From Rhodospirillales bacterium (GTDB taxonomy: Bacteria > Pseudomonadota > Alphaproteobacteria > Rhodospirillales > JASLQF01): 44,391 nt of DNA. The stretch lies in NCBI GenBank assembly GCA_030744625.1, contig JASLQF010000026.1, positions 1-44,391 of the forward strand, written 5' to 3'. Each line of letters begins with the position of its first letter. The stretch's first letter is position 1. Of this stretch, positions 24,365 through 33,800 are shown piece after piece. The translations under genes were made by a program, and so were the position numbers. The notes under the pieces are model-generated. The model saw only the letters and a list, made by a program, of their open reading frames with translations, was not told the DNA's origin and did no database searches.

Positions 24365-26287
24365 ATGGTGCTTGACCCTCGCCGATTGAAACCCGCGTAT
24401 ATCGCCTACGCCCATGACATCGTCATGGCGGCGCTTTCCTTCGCCCTCTCCCTCTACTTGCGCCTCGGCGCCGAGTTGTTCGACAAATCCATCGACTGGC
24501 TGTTGGTGGGAACGATTCTGTTCACCGTGGTGTGCGCGGTGGCCTTCTGGTTCATGCGGCTGTATCGGGGAATCTGGCGCTACGCCTCGCTCAACGACCT
24601 GTTGGCGATCACCCGTGCCGTCACCCTTGCCATCCTCGTGTTCCTTGTCCTCATGTTCCTGTGGACGCGGCTCGAGCAGGTGCCCCGTTCCCTGCCGTTC
24701 ATCAATTGGTTCGTGCTGATCGCACTGCTCGGCGGCCCGCGGTTTCTTTACCGCCTGATCAAGGATCGCCGCTTCGACCTGAACTTGGAGAACGGCGGAC
24801 AGCGCCGCATCCCGGTCCTGCTGGTTGGCGCCGGCGATGCCGCCGAGCTGTTCATCCGAGCCACCTCGCGGCCCGGCGGCGCCGACTACCGGGTCGTCGG
24901 CATCGTCGCCGAACGGCCGGCCAACGTGGGCCGGCATATCCACGGCATCGAGGCCATGGGAACCACGGAAGAGCTCCCGGCCGTGGTCGAGGAGCTCGCC
25001 GCCAGGGGCGACCGGCCGCAGAGGCTGATCCTCACCAAGGATGGCATGGACGGGGCCAAGGTGCGCACCCTTCTCGATGGCGCCACCGAGGCCGGCATGA
25101 CCATGGCGCGCCTGCCCAAGCTCACCGATTTCAAGAGCGGGGTCGACGACAAGATGGAAATCCGCCCGGTCGCCGTCGAGGACCTTCTCGGACGGCCGCA
25201 GACGACCCTGGACCGCGGCACGCTCAGCGCCTTCATCAAGGGGCGCCGTGTCCTGATTACCGGCGCCGGCGGCAGCATCGGCGGCGAGCTGGTGCGTCAG
25301 ATTTCCGACTTCGCGCCGGCCGAGCTCGTTCTCCTCGACAATTCCGAATTCAACCTCTACTCGGTGGAGATGGCGCTGGCCGAGCGTCATCCGGCGCTCG
25401 CCCGCCACGCCATCATCGGAGACGTGCGCGACAGCGACCGCATCGGAGGGCTATTCGCGGCTATCCGGCCCGAGCTCGTCTTCCACGCCGCGGCCCTGAA
25501 GCACGTGCCGCTCGTCGAAACCAATCCTGTCGAGGGCGTGACCACCAACGTCATCGGCACCGTCAACGTCGCCGACGCCTGCATGGAGGCTGGCGCCGCC
25601 GCCATGGTGATGATTTCCACCGATAAGGCGGTCAACCCGACGAGCGTCATGGGCGCCACGAAACGCATCGCCGAGCAGTACTGCCAGGCCCTCGACCTGG
25701 TTCGGCACGGCACCGACGGGACGCGGTTTATCACCGTGCGCTTCGGCAACGTCCTGGGATCGACGGGATCGGTGGTGCCACTCTTTCAAAGGCAATTGGC
25801 GCAGGGCGGCCCGCTGACCGTCACCGACCCCGAGATGAAGCGCTATTTCATGACCGTCAGCGAGGCCGTGGCCCTGGTGCTGCAGGCCTCGGCCCACGGC
25901 AGCCGGGACTCCGAGCACGAGGGAAAAATCCTTGTCCTCGACATGGGAGAGCCCGTCCGCATCCTGGACCTGGCGCGGCAGCTGATCCGCCTCGCCGGCC
26001 TGCGCCCGGACGACGACATCAAGATCGAGTTCATCGGGTCGCGCCCCGGAGAGAAGCTCAGCGAGGAAACGTTCCACGGCGGTGAGCCCCTCGTCCCCAC
26101 CGAGACCAAGGGCGTGCTCTTGGCGACGCCCCGGCCCGGCGACCACCAGGAATTGTCGCGCTCCTTCGACGACCTGGCGGAGGCCTGCGCGCGCTCCGAC
26201 ACCGCCACGATATCCGAGATTCTGCACCAACTGGTTCCCGAGTACCGGGGGGCGGCGGAAAGCCCGGCCCGTGCGGCGTCGGCATGA
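24365..26287 (+). CDS. Membrane-anchored UDP-HexNAc 4,6-dehydratase (WbpM/WreV/CapD-like)
   Basis: A 640-residue protein. Four hydrophobic segments fill the first 140 residues, then a CoA-binding-like Rossmann domain ([15 protein letters not shown]), then the catalytic SDR domain with [10 protein letters not shown] near residue 293 and [17 protein letters not shown]. As in long WbpM-type dehydratases, the usual catalytic Tyr is Met429, paired with Lys433 (M-x3-K). It removes water from UDP-GlcNAc at C4/C6 to give the 4-keto-6-deoxy intermediate used by the adjacent WbpV-like reductase. The protein faces the cytoplasm from the inner membrane. Some relatives act as C5 epimerases. The end is 37 nt before purH, with no terminator between. 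Confidence 0.88.
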   Translation: MVLDPRRLKPAYIAYAHDIVMAALSFALSLYLRLGAELFDKSIDWLLVGTILFTVVCAVAFWFMRLYRGIWRYASLNDLLAITRAVTLAILVFLVLMFLWTRLEQVPRSLPFINWFVLIALLGGPRFLYRLIKDRRFDLNLENGGQRRIPVLLVGAGDAAELFIRATSRPGGADYRVVGIVAERPANVGRHIHGIEAMGTTEELPAVVEELAARGDRPQRLILTKDGMDGAKVRTLLDGATEAGMTMARLPKLTDFKSGVDDKMEIRPVAVEDLLGRPQTTLDRGTLSAFIKGRRVLITGAGGSIGGELVRQISDFAPAELVLLDNSEFNLYSVEMALAERHPALARHAIIGDVRDSDRIGGLFAAIRPELVFHAAALKHVPLVETNPVEGVTTNVIGTVNVADACMEAGAAAMVMISTDKAVNPTSVMGATKRIAEQYCQALDLVRHGTDGTRFITVRFGNVLGSTGSVVPLFQRQLAQGGPLTVTDPEMKRYFMTVSEAVALVLQASAHGSRDSEHEGKILVLDMGEPVRILDLARQLIRLAGLRPDDDIKIEFIGSRPGEKLSEETFHGGEPLVPTETKGVLLATPRPGDHQELSRSFDDLAEACARSDTATISEILHQLVPEYRGAAESPARAASA

Positions 26288-26324
26288 CCATCGACAGGCA
26301 ACAGCCCATCACGAGGCAAAAGTA

Positions 26325-27899
26325 GTGAAAATTCGCCGCGCCCTGATTTCCGTTTCCGACAAGTCCGGCCTTGCCGACTTCGGCCGCTTCCTGGTCGACA
26401 GCGGCGTCGAAATCCTGTCCACCGGAGGATCGGCCAAGGCCCTCGCCGACGCCGGCATAAAAGCCACCGAGGTCTCCGACGTGACCGGTTTTCCGGAGAT
26501 CATGGACGGCCGGGTCAAGACCCTGCACCCGCTCATCCACGGCGGCCTGCTCGCCGTGCGCGGCAACGCCGACCACGAGGCGGCGATGGAGGCCCACGGC
26601 ATCGGCGCCATCGACCTCCTCGCCGTCAACCTTTATCCCTTCGAGGAGACGGTGGCGGCGGGGGGCGACTTCGCCGCCTGCATCGAAAACATCGACATCG
26701 GCGGCCCGGCGCTCATCCGCGCCGCCGCCAAGAACCACGCCTTCGTCACCGTGGTGGTCGAGCCCGCCGACTACGGCGCGGTGATCGAGGACATGAAGGC
26801 CAACGGCGGCGCCACCACGACGCAACTGCGCAAACGCCTGGCCGCCGAGGCCTATGCGCGCACCGCCGCCTACGACGCCGCCATCGGCGGCTGGTTCGCC
26901 AACCAACTGGGCGAGACCTTCCCCCGGCGCATGACCCTTTCCGCGGCGCTGCGCCAAACGCTGCGCTACGGCGAGAACCCGCACCAGGAAGCGGCGTTTT
27001 ACACGGGCGGCGCGGCGCGGCCGGGCATCGCTACCGCCGAGCAGATCCAGGGCAAGGAGCTGAGCTTCAACAACCTCAACGACACCGATGCCGCCTTCGA
27101 GCTGGTCGCCGAGTTCGAGGCCCCCGCCTGCGCCATCATCAAGCACGCCAATCCCTGCGGCACCGCCATCGGCGATGACCTCCCGGCCGCATATGCCAAG
27201 GCGCTGGCCGGCGATCCGGTGAGCGCCTTCGGCGGCATCATCGCGCTCAACCGCACCCTCGATGGCGCCACGGCGGCGGAAATCGCCGAGCTCTTCGCCG
27301 AGGTGGTCATCGCGCCCGAGGCGGACGCCGAGGCGCGCGCCGTGCTCGCCGCCAAGAAGAACCTCAGGGTGTTGATCACCGGCGCCATGCCTGACGCCAC
27401 AGATGCCACCGCCAGTGCCATGACGGTGCGTTCCCTGGCCGGCGGTTACCTGGTGCAGGGCCGCGACGGTGCCCTCACCGGCGCCGACCTCGAGGTGGTG
27501 ACCAAGCGCCAGCCGACCGCCGAAGAGATGGCCGATCTCCTGTTCGCGTTCAGGGTCTGCAAGCACGCCAAGTCCAACGCCATCGTCTACGCCAGGGATG
27601 GCGCCACCGTCGGCGTCGGGGCGGGCCAGATGAGCCGGGTCGATTCGTCGCGCATCGCCGCGTGGAAGGCCGGCGAGACCTCGGCGGCGGCGGGCGAGGA
27701 TCGGAGCCGCGCCGAAGGCTCGGTGGTGGCGTCGGACGCCTTTTTCCCGTTCGCCGACGGCCTGCTGGCGGCGGCCCAGGCGGGAGCGACGGCGGTGATC
27801 CAGCCGGGGGGCTCGGTGCGCGACGCCGAGGTCATTGCCGCCGCCGACGAGGCCGGCCTGGCCATGGTATTCACCGGCATGCGCCACTTCCGCCACTGA
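26325..27899 (+). CDS. purH: Bifunctional phosphoribosylaminoimidazolecarboxamide formyltransferase/IMP cyclohydrolase
   Basis: A 524-residue cytoplasmic enzyme of normal PurH length, catalysing the last two steps of de novo purine synthesis (AICAR to FAICAR to IMP). The N-terminal IMP cyclohydrolase/MGS-like domain has [26 protein letters not shown] and [16 protein letters not shown]; the C-terminal transformylase domain has [23 protein letters not shown] and [10 protein letters not shown] with the catalytic Lys-His. The GTG start at 26325 is set by homology and a GAGG 8 nt upstream; the longer open frame lies inside the dehydratase gene. It may be partly transcribed from the polysaccharide unit. 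It converges with the SDR gene on the minus strand, 97 nt away. Confidence 0.96.
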   Translation: MKIRRALISVSDKSGLADFGRFLVDSGVEILSTGGSAKALADAGIKATEVSDVTGFPEIMDGRVKTLHPLIHGGLLAVRGNADHEAAMEAHGIGAIDLLAVNLYPFEETVAAGGDFAACIENIDIGGPALIRAAAKNHAFVTVVVEPADYGAVIEDMKANGGATTTQLRKRLAAEAYARTAAYDAAIGGWFANQLGETFPRRMTLSAALRQTLRYGENPHQEAAFYTGGAARPGIATAEQIQGKELSFNNLNDTDAAFELVAEFEAPACAIIKHANPCGTAIGDDLPAAYAKALAGDPVSAFGGIIALNRTLDGATAAEIAELFAEVVIAPEADAEARAVLAAKKNLRVLITGAMPDATDATASAMTVRSLAGGYLVQGRDGALTGADLEVVTKRQPTAEEMADLLFAFRVCKHAKSNAIVYARDGATVGVGAGQMSRVDSSRIAAWKAGETSAAAGEDRSRAEGSVVASDAFFPFADGLLAAAQAGATAVIQPGGSVRDAEVIAAADEAGLAMVFTGMRHFRH

Positions 27900-27996
27900 T
27901 CCCGTAACGTCCGGCGCCCCACCTCCCGCGTTCGTGATTGGCGCCACCGCCACGCCCGGGCCGAGGCCGGCAGACGCCTGGTGGCGGCGGATGCAA

Positions 27997-28776
27997 TCAG
28001 AATAGGGATTTCACGTGGCCGCCGTCGATGACATAGCTCTGCGCCGTGATGAATCCGGCGTGGCGCGAACACAGGAACGCGCAAAGGGCGCCGAATTCCT
28101 CGATGCGCCCGAGACGCTTCATCGGTCCCTGTTGGGCATAGATCTCGGCCGCCTCCTCGGCGCTGATGTCGTCGCGCCCGACGAGCTTGTTGGCCACCCG
28201 GCGCAGGAGCTCGGTATCGAAGGGGCCGGGCATGATGCTGTTGGCTGTAACGCCGGTCTCGGCCAGCTCGCGCCCGAGCGTGGCAAAGGCGCCGACCAGC
28301 CCTGGCTTCAGCGAATTGGCGAGCGTCGTGCCGCGCGTCGTTTCCTTGGCCGACAGCGAGCTGATATTGACGATGCGCCCGAAACCGGCCTCCACCATGT
28401 CGGGCACGCAGCGCCTGGCGAGATCGACGGCCGAAGCGACGACCAGCTCGAACCCCGTGGACCAGTCATCCGTAGACACCTCCATGAAGGCGCCGATCGG
28501 CGGGCTTCCCGCGTTGGTGACAAGGATGGAGATGGCGCCGAGGTGGGCCTTGGCTTCGGCGAAGAGGCGGGCGCGATCCTCGCGCCGCTCGATATCGGCG
28601 GCGATGAAATGGGCGTTGGCGCCCAAGTTCTCGGCCGCCGCCGCGCCGGTCTCGGGGGTGCGCCCGCTGATCACCACCTTCACCCCCTCTTCGACGAGGG
28701 CCTTGGCGCAGCCGAAGCCGAGGCCCTTGGTGCTGGCCAGCAGCAACGCCTTCTCTCCCGCGATACCCAGATCCAT
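27997..28776 (-). CDS. SDR-family oxidoreductase with the catalytic tyrosine replaced by alanine
   Basis: A 259-residue classical-type [15 protein letters not shown] (residues 11-22) is the cofactor loop, NAG (88-90) and NISS (137-140) are present, and PGPFDTELL and the C-terminal IDGG complete the fold. The position where the active Tyr should sit, 13 residues after the catalytic Ser and four before Lys157, is Ala153 (ANSLK). Some FabG-like subfamilies with AASKGLG loops also lack this Tyr, so the change may be a subfamily trait. The reaction is unknown. ATG 28776 has AGGAG a few bases upstream. It is the last gene of a minus-strand operon, 26 nt after the SIS gene. Confidence 0.85.
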   Translation of the reverse strand: MDLGIAGEKALLLASTKGLGFGCAKALVEEGVKVVISGRTPETGAAAAENLGANAHFIAADIERREDRARLFAEAKAHLGAISILVTNAGSPPIGAFMEVSTDDWSTGFELVVASAVDLARRCVPDMVEAGFGRIVNISSLSAKETTRGTTLANSLKPGLVGAFATLGRELAETGVTANSIMPGPFDTELLRRVANKLVGRDDISAEEAAEIYAQQGPMKRLGRIEEFGALCAFLCSRHAGFITAQSYVIDGGHVKSLF

Positions 28777-28802
28777 GGTTTTCTCCTTTCGGCGCGGCGG
28801 CT

Positions 28803-29423
28803 TCAGAACTTGCGCTCGGTAATGAGGTCCTCGCCCATGCGAGAAAGGCGAATGTACTGGGCGAGGATGTGCATCAGGGACTGGTGGGTGTCCTCGATGA
28901 CGCCGTAGTTGTCTCCCTCGGCGTGCACGCGCACGTTGGCCAGGTCCGCCGTGCGGCCGCCGGAAAACCCGGTGAAGGCGACCACGTCGAGCCCGTTGCC
29001 GCGGGCCCATTGGGCGGCACGCACCACGTTCTCGGAATCCCCGGACGCGCTCACCGTCAGCAGCACGTCACCCGGACGCGCCGCGGTGCGCAGTTGAAAC
29101 GCGAATATGTCGTCGTAGGAAATATCGTTGGCGATGGCGGTGATCATGGGGACGTTATCGCTCAACGAAACGACGCGCGGCACCAGATCGGTATCGGTCT
29201 GGATGAGCTTGGCGTGGTCGCACACGAAGGTGTTGGCGATGGCCGCCGATCCCCCATTGCCGCATACGAAGAGCGTCGCGCCCCGATCGTAGGCGTCGGC
29301 CAGGAGGCGCGCCGCCTCGGCCATCCTGGCGCGGTCCACCGACGCTTGGGCGACGGAAACACGCTCGAAATAGGCATCGCAGAAAGCGGCGATCTCCTCG
29401 TACTTTTTGTCGGGAAAGGTCAT
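28803..29423 (-). CDS. SIS-domain sugar-phosphate isomerase (GmhA-like)
   Basis: A 206-residue single SIS-domain protein: FVCGNGGSAAIANTFVCDHA is the phosphosugar-binding loop, GDVLLTVSASGDSENVVRA the second, and EDTHQSLMHILAQYI the C-terminal helix with the His found in GmhA. GmhA isomerises sedoheptulose 7-phosphate to D-glycero-manno-heptose 7-phosphate for LPS core; DiaA- or HldE-linked roles are possible. No other heptose gene is in the window, so the symbol is withheld. It lies between the MFS gene (78 nt upstream) and the SDR gene on the same strand. Confidence 0.82.
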   Translation of the reverse strand: MTFPDKKYEEIAAFCDAYFERVSVAQASVDRARMAEAARLLADAYDRGATLFVCGNGGSAAIANTFVCDHAKLIQTDTDLVPRVVSLSDNVPMITAIANDISYDDIFAFQLRTAARPGDVLLTVSASGDSENVVRAAQWARGNGLDVVAFTGFSGGRTADLANVRVHAEGDNYGVIEDTHQSLMHILAQYIRLSRMGEDLITERKF

Positions 29424-29501
29424 CGGATGGTGCTACCTGGAACTTATCGGGCGGGCGCAAAGGGTGGGTGAGCGCGATTCTCGTTCATTCTGGCTCGCGG
29501 T

Positions 29502-30794
29502 TCAACGGCGCGCATCGGGAACCGGCAACAGCAATACCATGCCGACGACGAAGAAGGCGACGATGGTCGCCATGCCGACGCGCTGGCTGCCGGCCGCCGC
29601 CGTCGCCCAGGCGAGCACGGCCGGCCCCACGAAAGCCGTGGCCTTGCCCGACAGCGCGTAGAGGCCGAACATCTCGGTGCGCAGGCGGGCAGGCGCCAAG
29701 TGCGCCATATACGAGCGGCTGGCCGCCTGAGCCGGACCCACGAAAATGCCCAGGGGCAGGCCCAACGCCCAAAACAGGCTCTTGCCCTCGACCACGAGCA
29801 GGCCGCCCCCCAGCGCCGTCAGCGCGGCGATCGAGATGAGCACGGTGCGCTTGGGGCCGATGCGGTCGTCTACCCAGGCGAACAGGGCGGCGCCGGCACC
29901 GGCGGTCACATTCAAGGCGATGCCGAAGACGACGAGCTCCGCGAAGTCGAAGCCGAAGGTGCCGACGGCGTAAATTCCGCCGAAGGCAAACAGGGTGTTG
30001 AGCCCGTCGGTGTAGATCATGCGCGCCAGCAGGAAGCGCGCCACGTCGGCGTATTCGCGAACGTGCCCAAGGGTGGCGGCGAGAGACGCCAAGCCCCGGC
30101 GCACGGCCTCGGCGGGGGCCAGACCGCGGGCCCGGATGTCCGGCGTGAAGAGGAAAAGCGGCACGGAGAAAATGGCGAACCATGCCGCCACCAGAAACGC
30201 CGTGGCGCGCACGTGCTCGGCCGCCTCCTTGTCGAGGCCGAACCACGGCACCTCCGGTTGGACCAACCCGACAAGCACCAGGCCCAGACAGGAAAGCCCG
30301 CCGGCATAGCCGAGACCCCATCCCCAGCCGGAAACACGCCCCATCCAGGCGCGCTCCGCCAGCTCGGGCAACATGGCGTTGTAAAACACCATTCCCATCT
30401 CGAAGGCGAAATTGGCGAGCCCCACGAAAACCAGCGCCCAAAACACCCAGGACGTGTCGGGGCGGACGAACCAGAGCATCGCCGTGGCCGCCACGCAGAT
30501 GGCCGAAAAGGCCATGATCCAGGGCTTGCGCGGGCCGGCATGATCGGCGATAGCGCCGAGAACAGGCCCCATGACGGCGACCGCCAGGGCCGAGAGGCTT
30601 ATGGCGTATCCCCACTGGGATGTTCCGCTGACTGGATCGGCGGCGACGGATTCGGTGAAATAGGCGGCGAACACGAACGTGGTGATGACCGTGGGGAAGG
30701 CGGAATTCGCCCAATCGAACAGGCACCATGAGAACAGGGCGCGGCGCGGGGTTCGGCGATCGTCGCTCTCGGGGACTCCTGGCTCGGGGACCAC
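29502..30794 (-). CDS. MFS transporter, UMF1/Atg22-like
   Basis: A 430-residue protein with about twelve transmembrane helices. The opening SWCLFDWANSAFPTVITTFVF is the signature of the UMF1 family, related to yeast vacuolar amino acid effluxer Atg22. PVLGAIADHAGPRKP is the MFS loop 2-3 motif and DDRIGPKR its second-half counterpart. The substrate is unknown; amino acid or small-solute efflux is suggested only by the fungal relative and by the glutamate dehydrogenase gene 18 nt upstream on the same strand. GTG 30794 is the only start that keeps the full first helix. Confidence 0.85.
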   Translation of the reverse strand: MVPEPGVPESDDRRTPRRALFSWCLFDWANSAFPTVITTFVFAAYFTESVAADPVSGTSQWGYAISLSALAVAVMGPVLGAIADHAGPRKPWIMAFSAICVAATAMLWFVRPDTSWVFWALVFVGLANFAFEMGMVFYNAMLPELAERAWMGRVSGWGWGLGYAGGLSCLGLVLVGLVQPEVPWFGLDKEAAEHVRATAFLVAAWFAIFSVPLFLFTPDIRARGLAPAEAVRRGLASLAATLGHVREYADVARFLLARMIYTDGLNTLFAFGGIYAVGTFGFDFAELVVFGIALNVTAGAGAALFAWVDDRIGPKRTVLISIAALTALGGGLLVVEGKSLFWALGLPLGIFVGPAQAASRSYMAHLAPARLRTEMFGLYALSGKATAFVGPAVLAWATAAAGSQRVGMATIVAFFVVGMVLLLPVPDARR

Positions 30795-30812
30795 GTTTTA
30801 CGTCGCCGGTCG

Positions 30813-33800
30813 CTACGAGGGCGCCGCCGAGGCGACAAGCGAGCGGAACTGCCGGCTGGCCACGGCGATCATGGAAAGATCGGTGAGTTCCGTCGACCAC
30901 AGCTCGGACAAGAGCTGCTCGGCCTGATCGATGGCCGTTTGTTGCTTTCCGGACCAGATTGCGATCGCCTTTTGCGCGTCCTTCGCGCCACCCGCGAAAT
31001 CCAGTACCTGGGAGGTCAGGTCCAGCTGATGGGTGTAGATCTCCTCGATCAACGCCGCCACCGCGAGTTGTTGCCAGTGGCTGCCCGAATCGATGCCGGC
31101 CGCCGCGCCGCGCAGGCGCCCCAAACGGAAGCGCGCGCCAACCGCGAAGTAAAGCCGCGCCACGGCACCAACGGTGAGCTTTCGTTGAGTGGCGAGGCGC
31201 ACGATGTCGCACCCGGTATACAGATTGACCATCCCGGCAACGCGCAACGCCAAGTCCTTGGGAATGCCGTGCTCCATGTAAGGTTGCGCCCGCAGTTTCG
31301 TGTCGTTGAGATAGTGGTGCGGAACCACATCATTGAGAGACGAGGCCAGGGCGGAGACGCCGCGTTCGTAACGCGCGACATGGGTGCCGATGTCAAGCGG
31401 TTGGCGACCGTTGCGCAGGAACCACAGGATGACCCACTCCATGAGATTGCACAACGTGAGGCTCATGGCCGTCTGCACCCCGGCCGGCACCTTGTTGTCG
31501 AGGCTTTCGATTTCCTGCCACAATCCGCGCAACCCGAAGACTTGGCGCGCGATGACGTAGGCGCGGGCGATGGCGCTCGGCTCCATGCCGGTTTTTTTGG
31601 CGAATTCGTGAACGAACGTGGCGCCGACCCGGTTGACCATGCTGTTGGTGACGACGGTGGCGATGATTTCGCGGCGCAGACGATGGTTTTCGATGTCTTT
31701 CCCGAATCTGTTGCCGAGCAGGCTTGGAAAGTAGCGCACCAAGTCGCCGATCAGGCTGGGATCGTCCGGCAGGTCGGAATTCAGCAATTGGTCGTAGAGC
31801 CAGATCTTGCTGTACGACATGAGCACGGCGATTTCGGGCCGCGTCAAACCCTGCTTGGACGCCAACCGCTCGGCAATGGTGTCGTCGTCGGGGAGAAATT
31901 CAACGGCGCGGTTCAAATGCCCTTCTTTTTCCAGGGCGCGCATGAGCCGGACCTGATTATCGAGGCCTTCCGATCCTTGCGCCTGAATATTGGATATGGC
32001 CTGGCTCTGCAGATAGTTGTCCCTGAGCACCAGGTCGGCCACTTCGTCGGTCATCTTGGCGAGAGTGGTGTTGCGGCTCTTGACGCCGAGGCGCTTCTTG
32101 GCGACGGCCGAATCCAACAAGATTTTGATGTTCACCTCGTGGTCCGAGCAGTCGACACCCGCCGAGTTATCAATGGAATCGGTATTCAGACGACCGCCGG
32201 CCAGCCCGTATTCGATGCGCCCAAGCTGGGTGATGCCGAGGTTGGCACCCTCGCCCATGACCCGGCACCGCAGTTCCGAGCCGTTGACCCGGATGGCGTC
32301 GTTTGAACGGTCGCCGGCGTCGACGTGGGATTCGTTGCTCGACTTGACGTAGGTCCCGATACCGCCGAACCACAGAAGATCCACTTCGGCGCCAAGCAGG
32401 CAACGCATCAATTCGTTGGGCGTGACCCTTTCCTTGCCGATGCCGAAGCGCTTCCTGATCTCGGGGGAGAGCGTCAGCATCTTGGCTCGGCGCTCGAATA
32501 TGGCGCCGCCCTTGGACAGCAGTTTCCCGTCGTAGTCGCCCCAACCCGTGCGCGGCGTCTCGAAAAGGCGCTTTCGCTCGACGAAGCTTTTTGCCGGATG
32601 GGGGTCGGGATCGACGAAAATATGCATGTGGTTGAATGCCGCCAGCAGCTTGATGTGCTTGGACAGCAACATTCCGTTGCCGAACACGTCGCCCGACATG
32701 TCGCCGACGCCGATGACCGTGAAATCTTCCTTCTGGGTATCGATGCCCATCTCGCGGAAGTGCCGCTTGACGGATTCCCAGGCGCCGCGCGCCGTGATCC
32801 CCATTTTCTTGTGATCGTAGCCTTGGCTGCCACCCGAGGCGAAGGCGTCGCCGAGCCAGAAGCCGTAGTCGATGGAAATTCCGTTGGCGATATCGGAAAA
32901 GGTGGCCGTGCCCTTGTCCGCCGCCACCACAAGATATGGGTCATCGACGTCGCGCCGAACGACGCTGGCCGGCGGCACCACCCGGGGCCCCTTGAAGTTG
33001 TCGGTAAGGTCGAGAAGGCCCGAGATGAAAGTCTGGTAGCAGGCAATGCCTTCGTTCTGGATGGCCTCGCGGTCGCCGCCGGCGGGCGGCCGCTTGACCA
33101 CGAAACCGCCCTTCGAGCCAACCGGCACGATGACGGCGTTCTTGACCTGCTGTGCCTTGACCAACCCGAGGATTTCGGTGCGGAAATCCTCGCGCCGGTC
33201 GGACCACCGCAAACCGCCGCGCGCCACCAGGCCGAATCGCAGGTGGACGCCCTCGACCCGAGGGCTGTAAACGAAAATCTCGCGCAACGGCTTGGGCAGG
33301 GGGAGTTCTTCGATGTTTTGGCTGTCCAGCTTGAACGACACATAGGGCTTCGGTCCCCCGTCGGCGCCGGACTGGAAAAAATTGGTGCGCAGCGTACAGT
33401 CCACCATGTTGATGAACCGGCGCAGGATACGGTCCTCGTCGGCGCTGACCACGTCGTCGAGACCTTTGATGAAGGAACGACGGATGGACTTGGCGCGCCG
33501 CGCGCTATCCTTGGCGAGAGTTGGGTCGAACAGGGAATTGAAATAGCGGACGATCAGGCGCGTCAGGGCGGGATTCGACGCAAGCGTCTGTTCCATGTAG
33601 GCCTGGGAGAAAGTAATCCCCGCCTGCAGCAGATATTTACAATAAGCGCGGATGACGACGACCTCGCGCCAGGAGAGGCCGGCACCGAGGACCAGCCCGT
33701 TGAAACCGTCGCTTTCCATTTCGCCGCACCACACGCGGCTGAAGGCGTCATGGAAGATTTCACGGACTCCATCGAGCTTCACGGGGGCGCCGGAACGGGT

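Noticed and set aside
27930..27990. A possible bidirectional terminator between purH and the SDR gene
   Set aside because: A GCCACC/GGTGGC inverted repeat is present, but the loop is long and no T-run follows on either strand.
29485..31212. A 575-codon minus-strand frame overlapping the MFS gene
   Set aside because: It is a shifted shadow of the UMF1 transporter gene, with Arg/Gly/Ala-rich translation and no helices, while the transporter frame has full-length family motifs.
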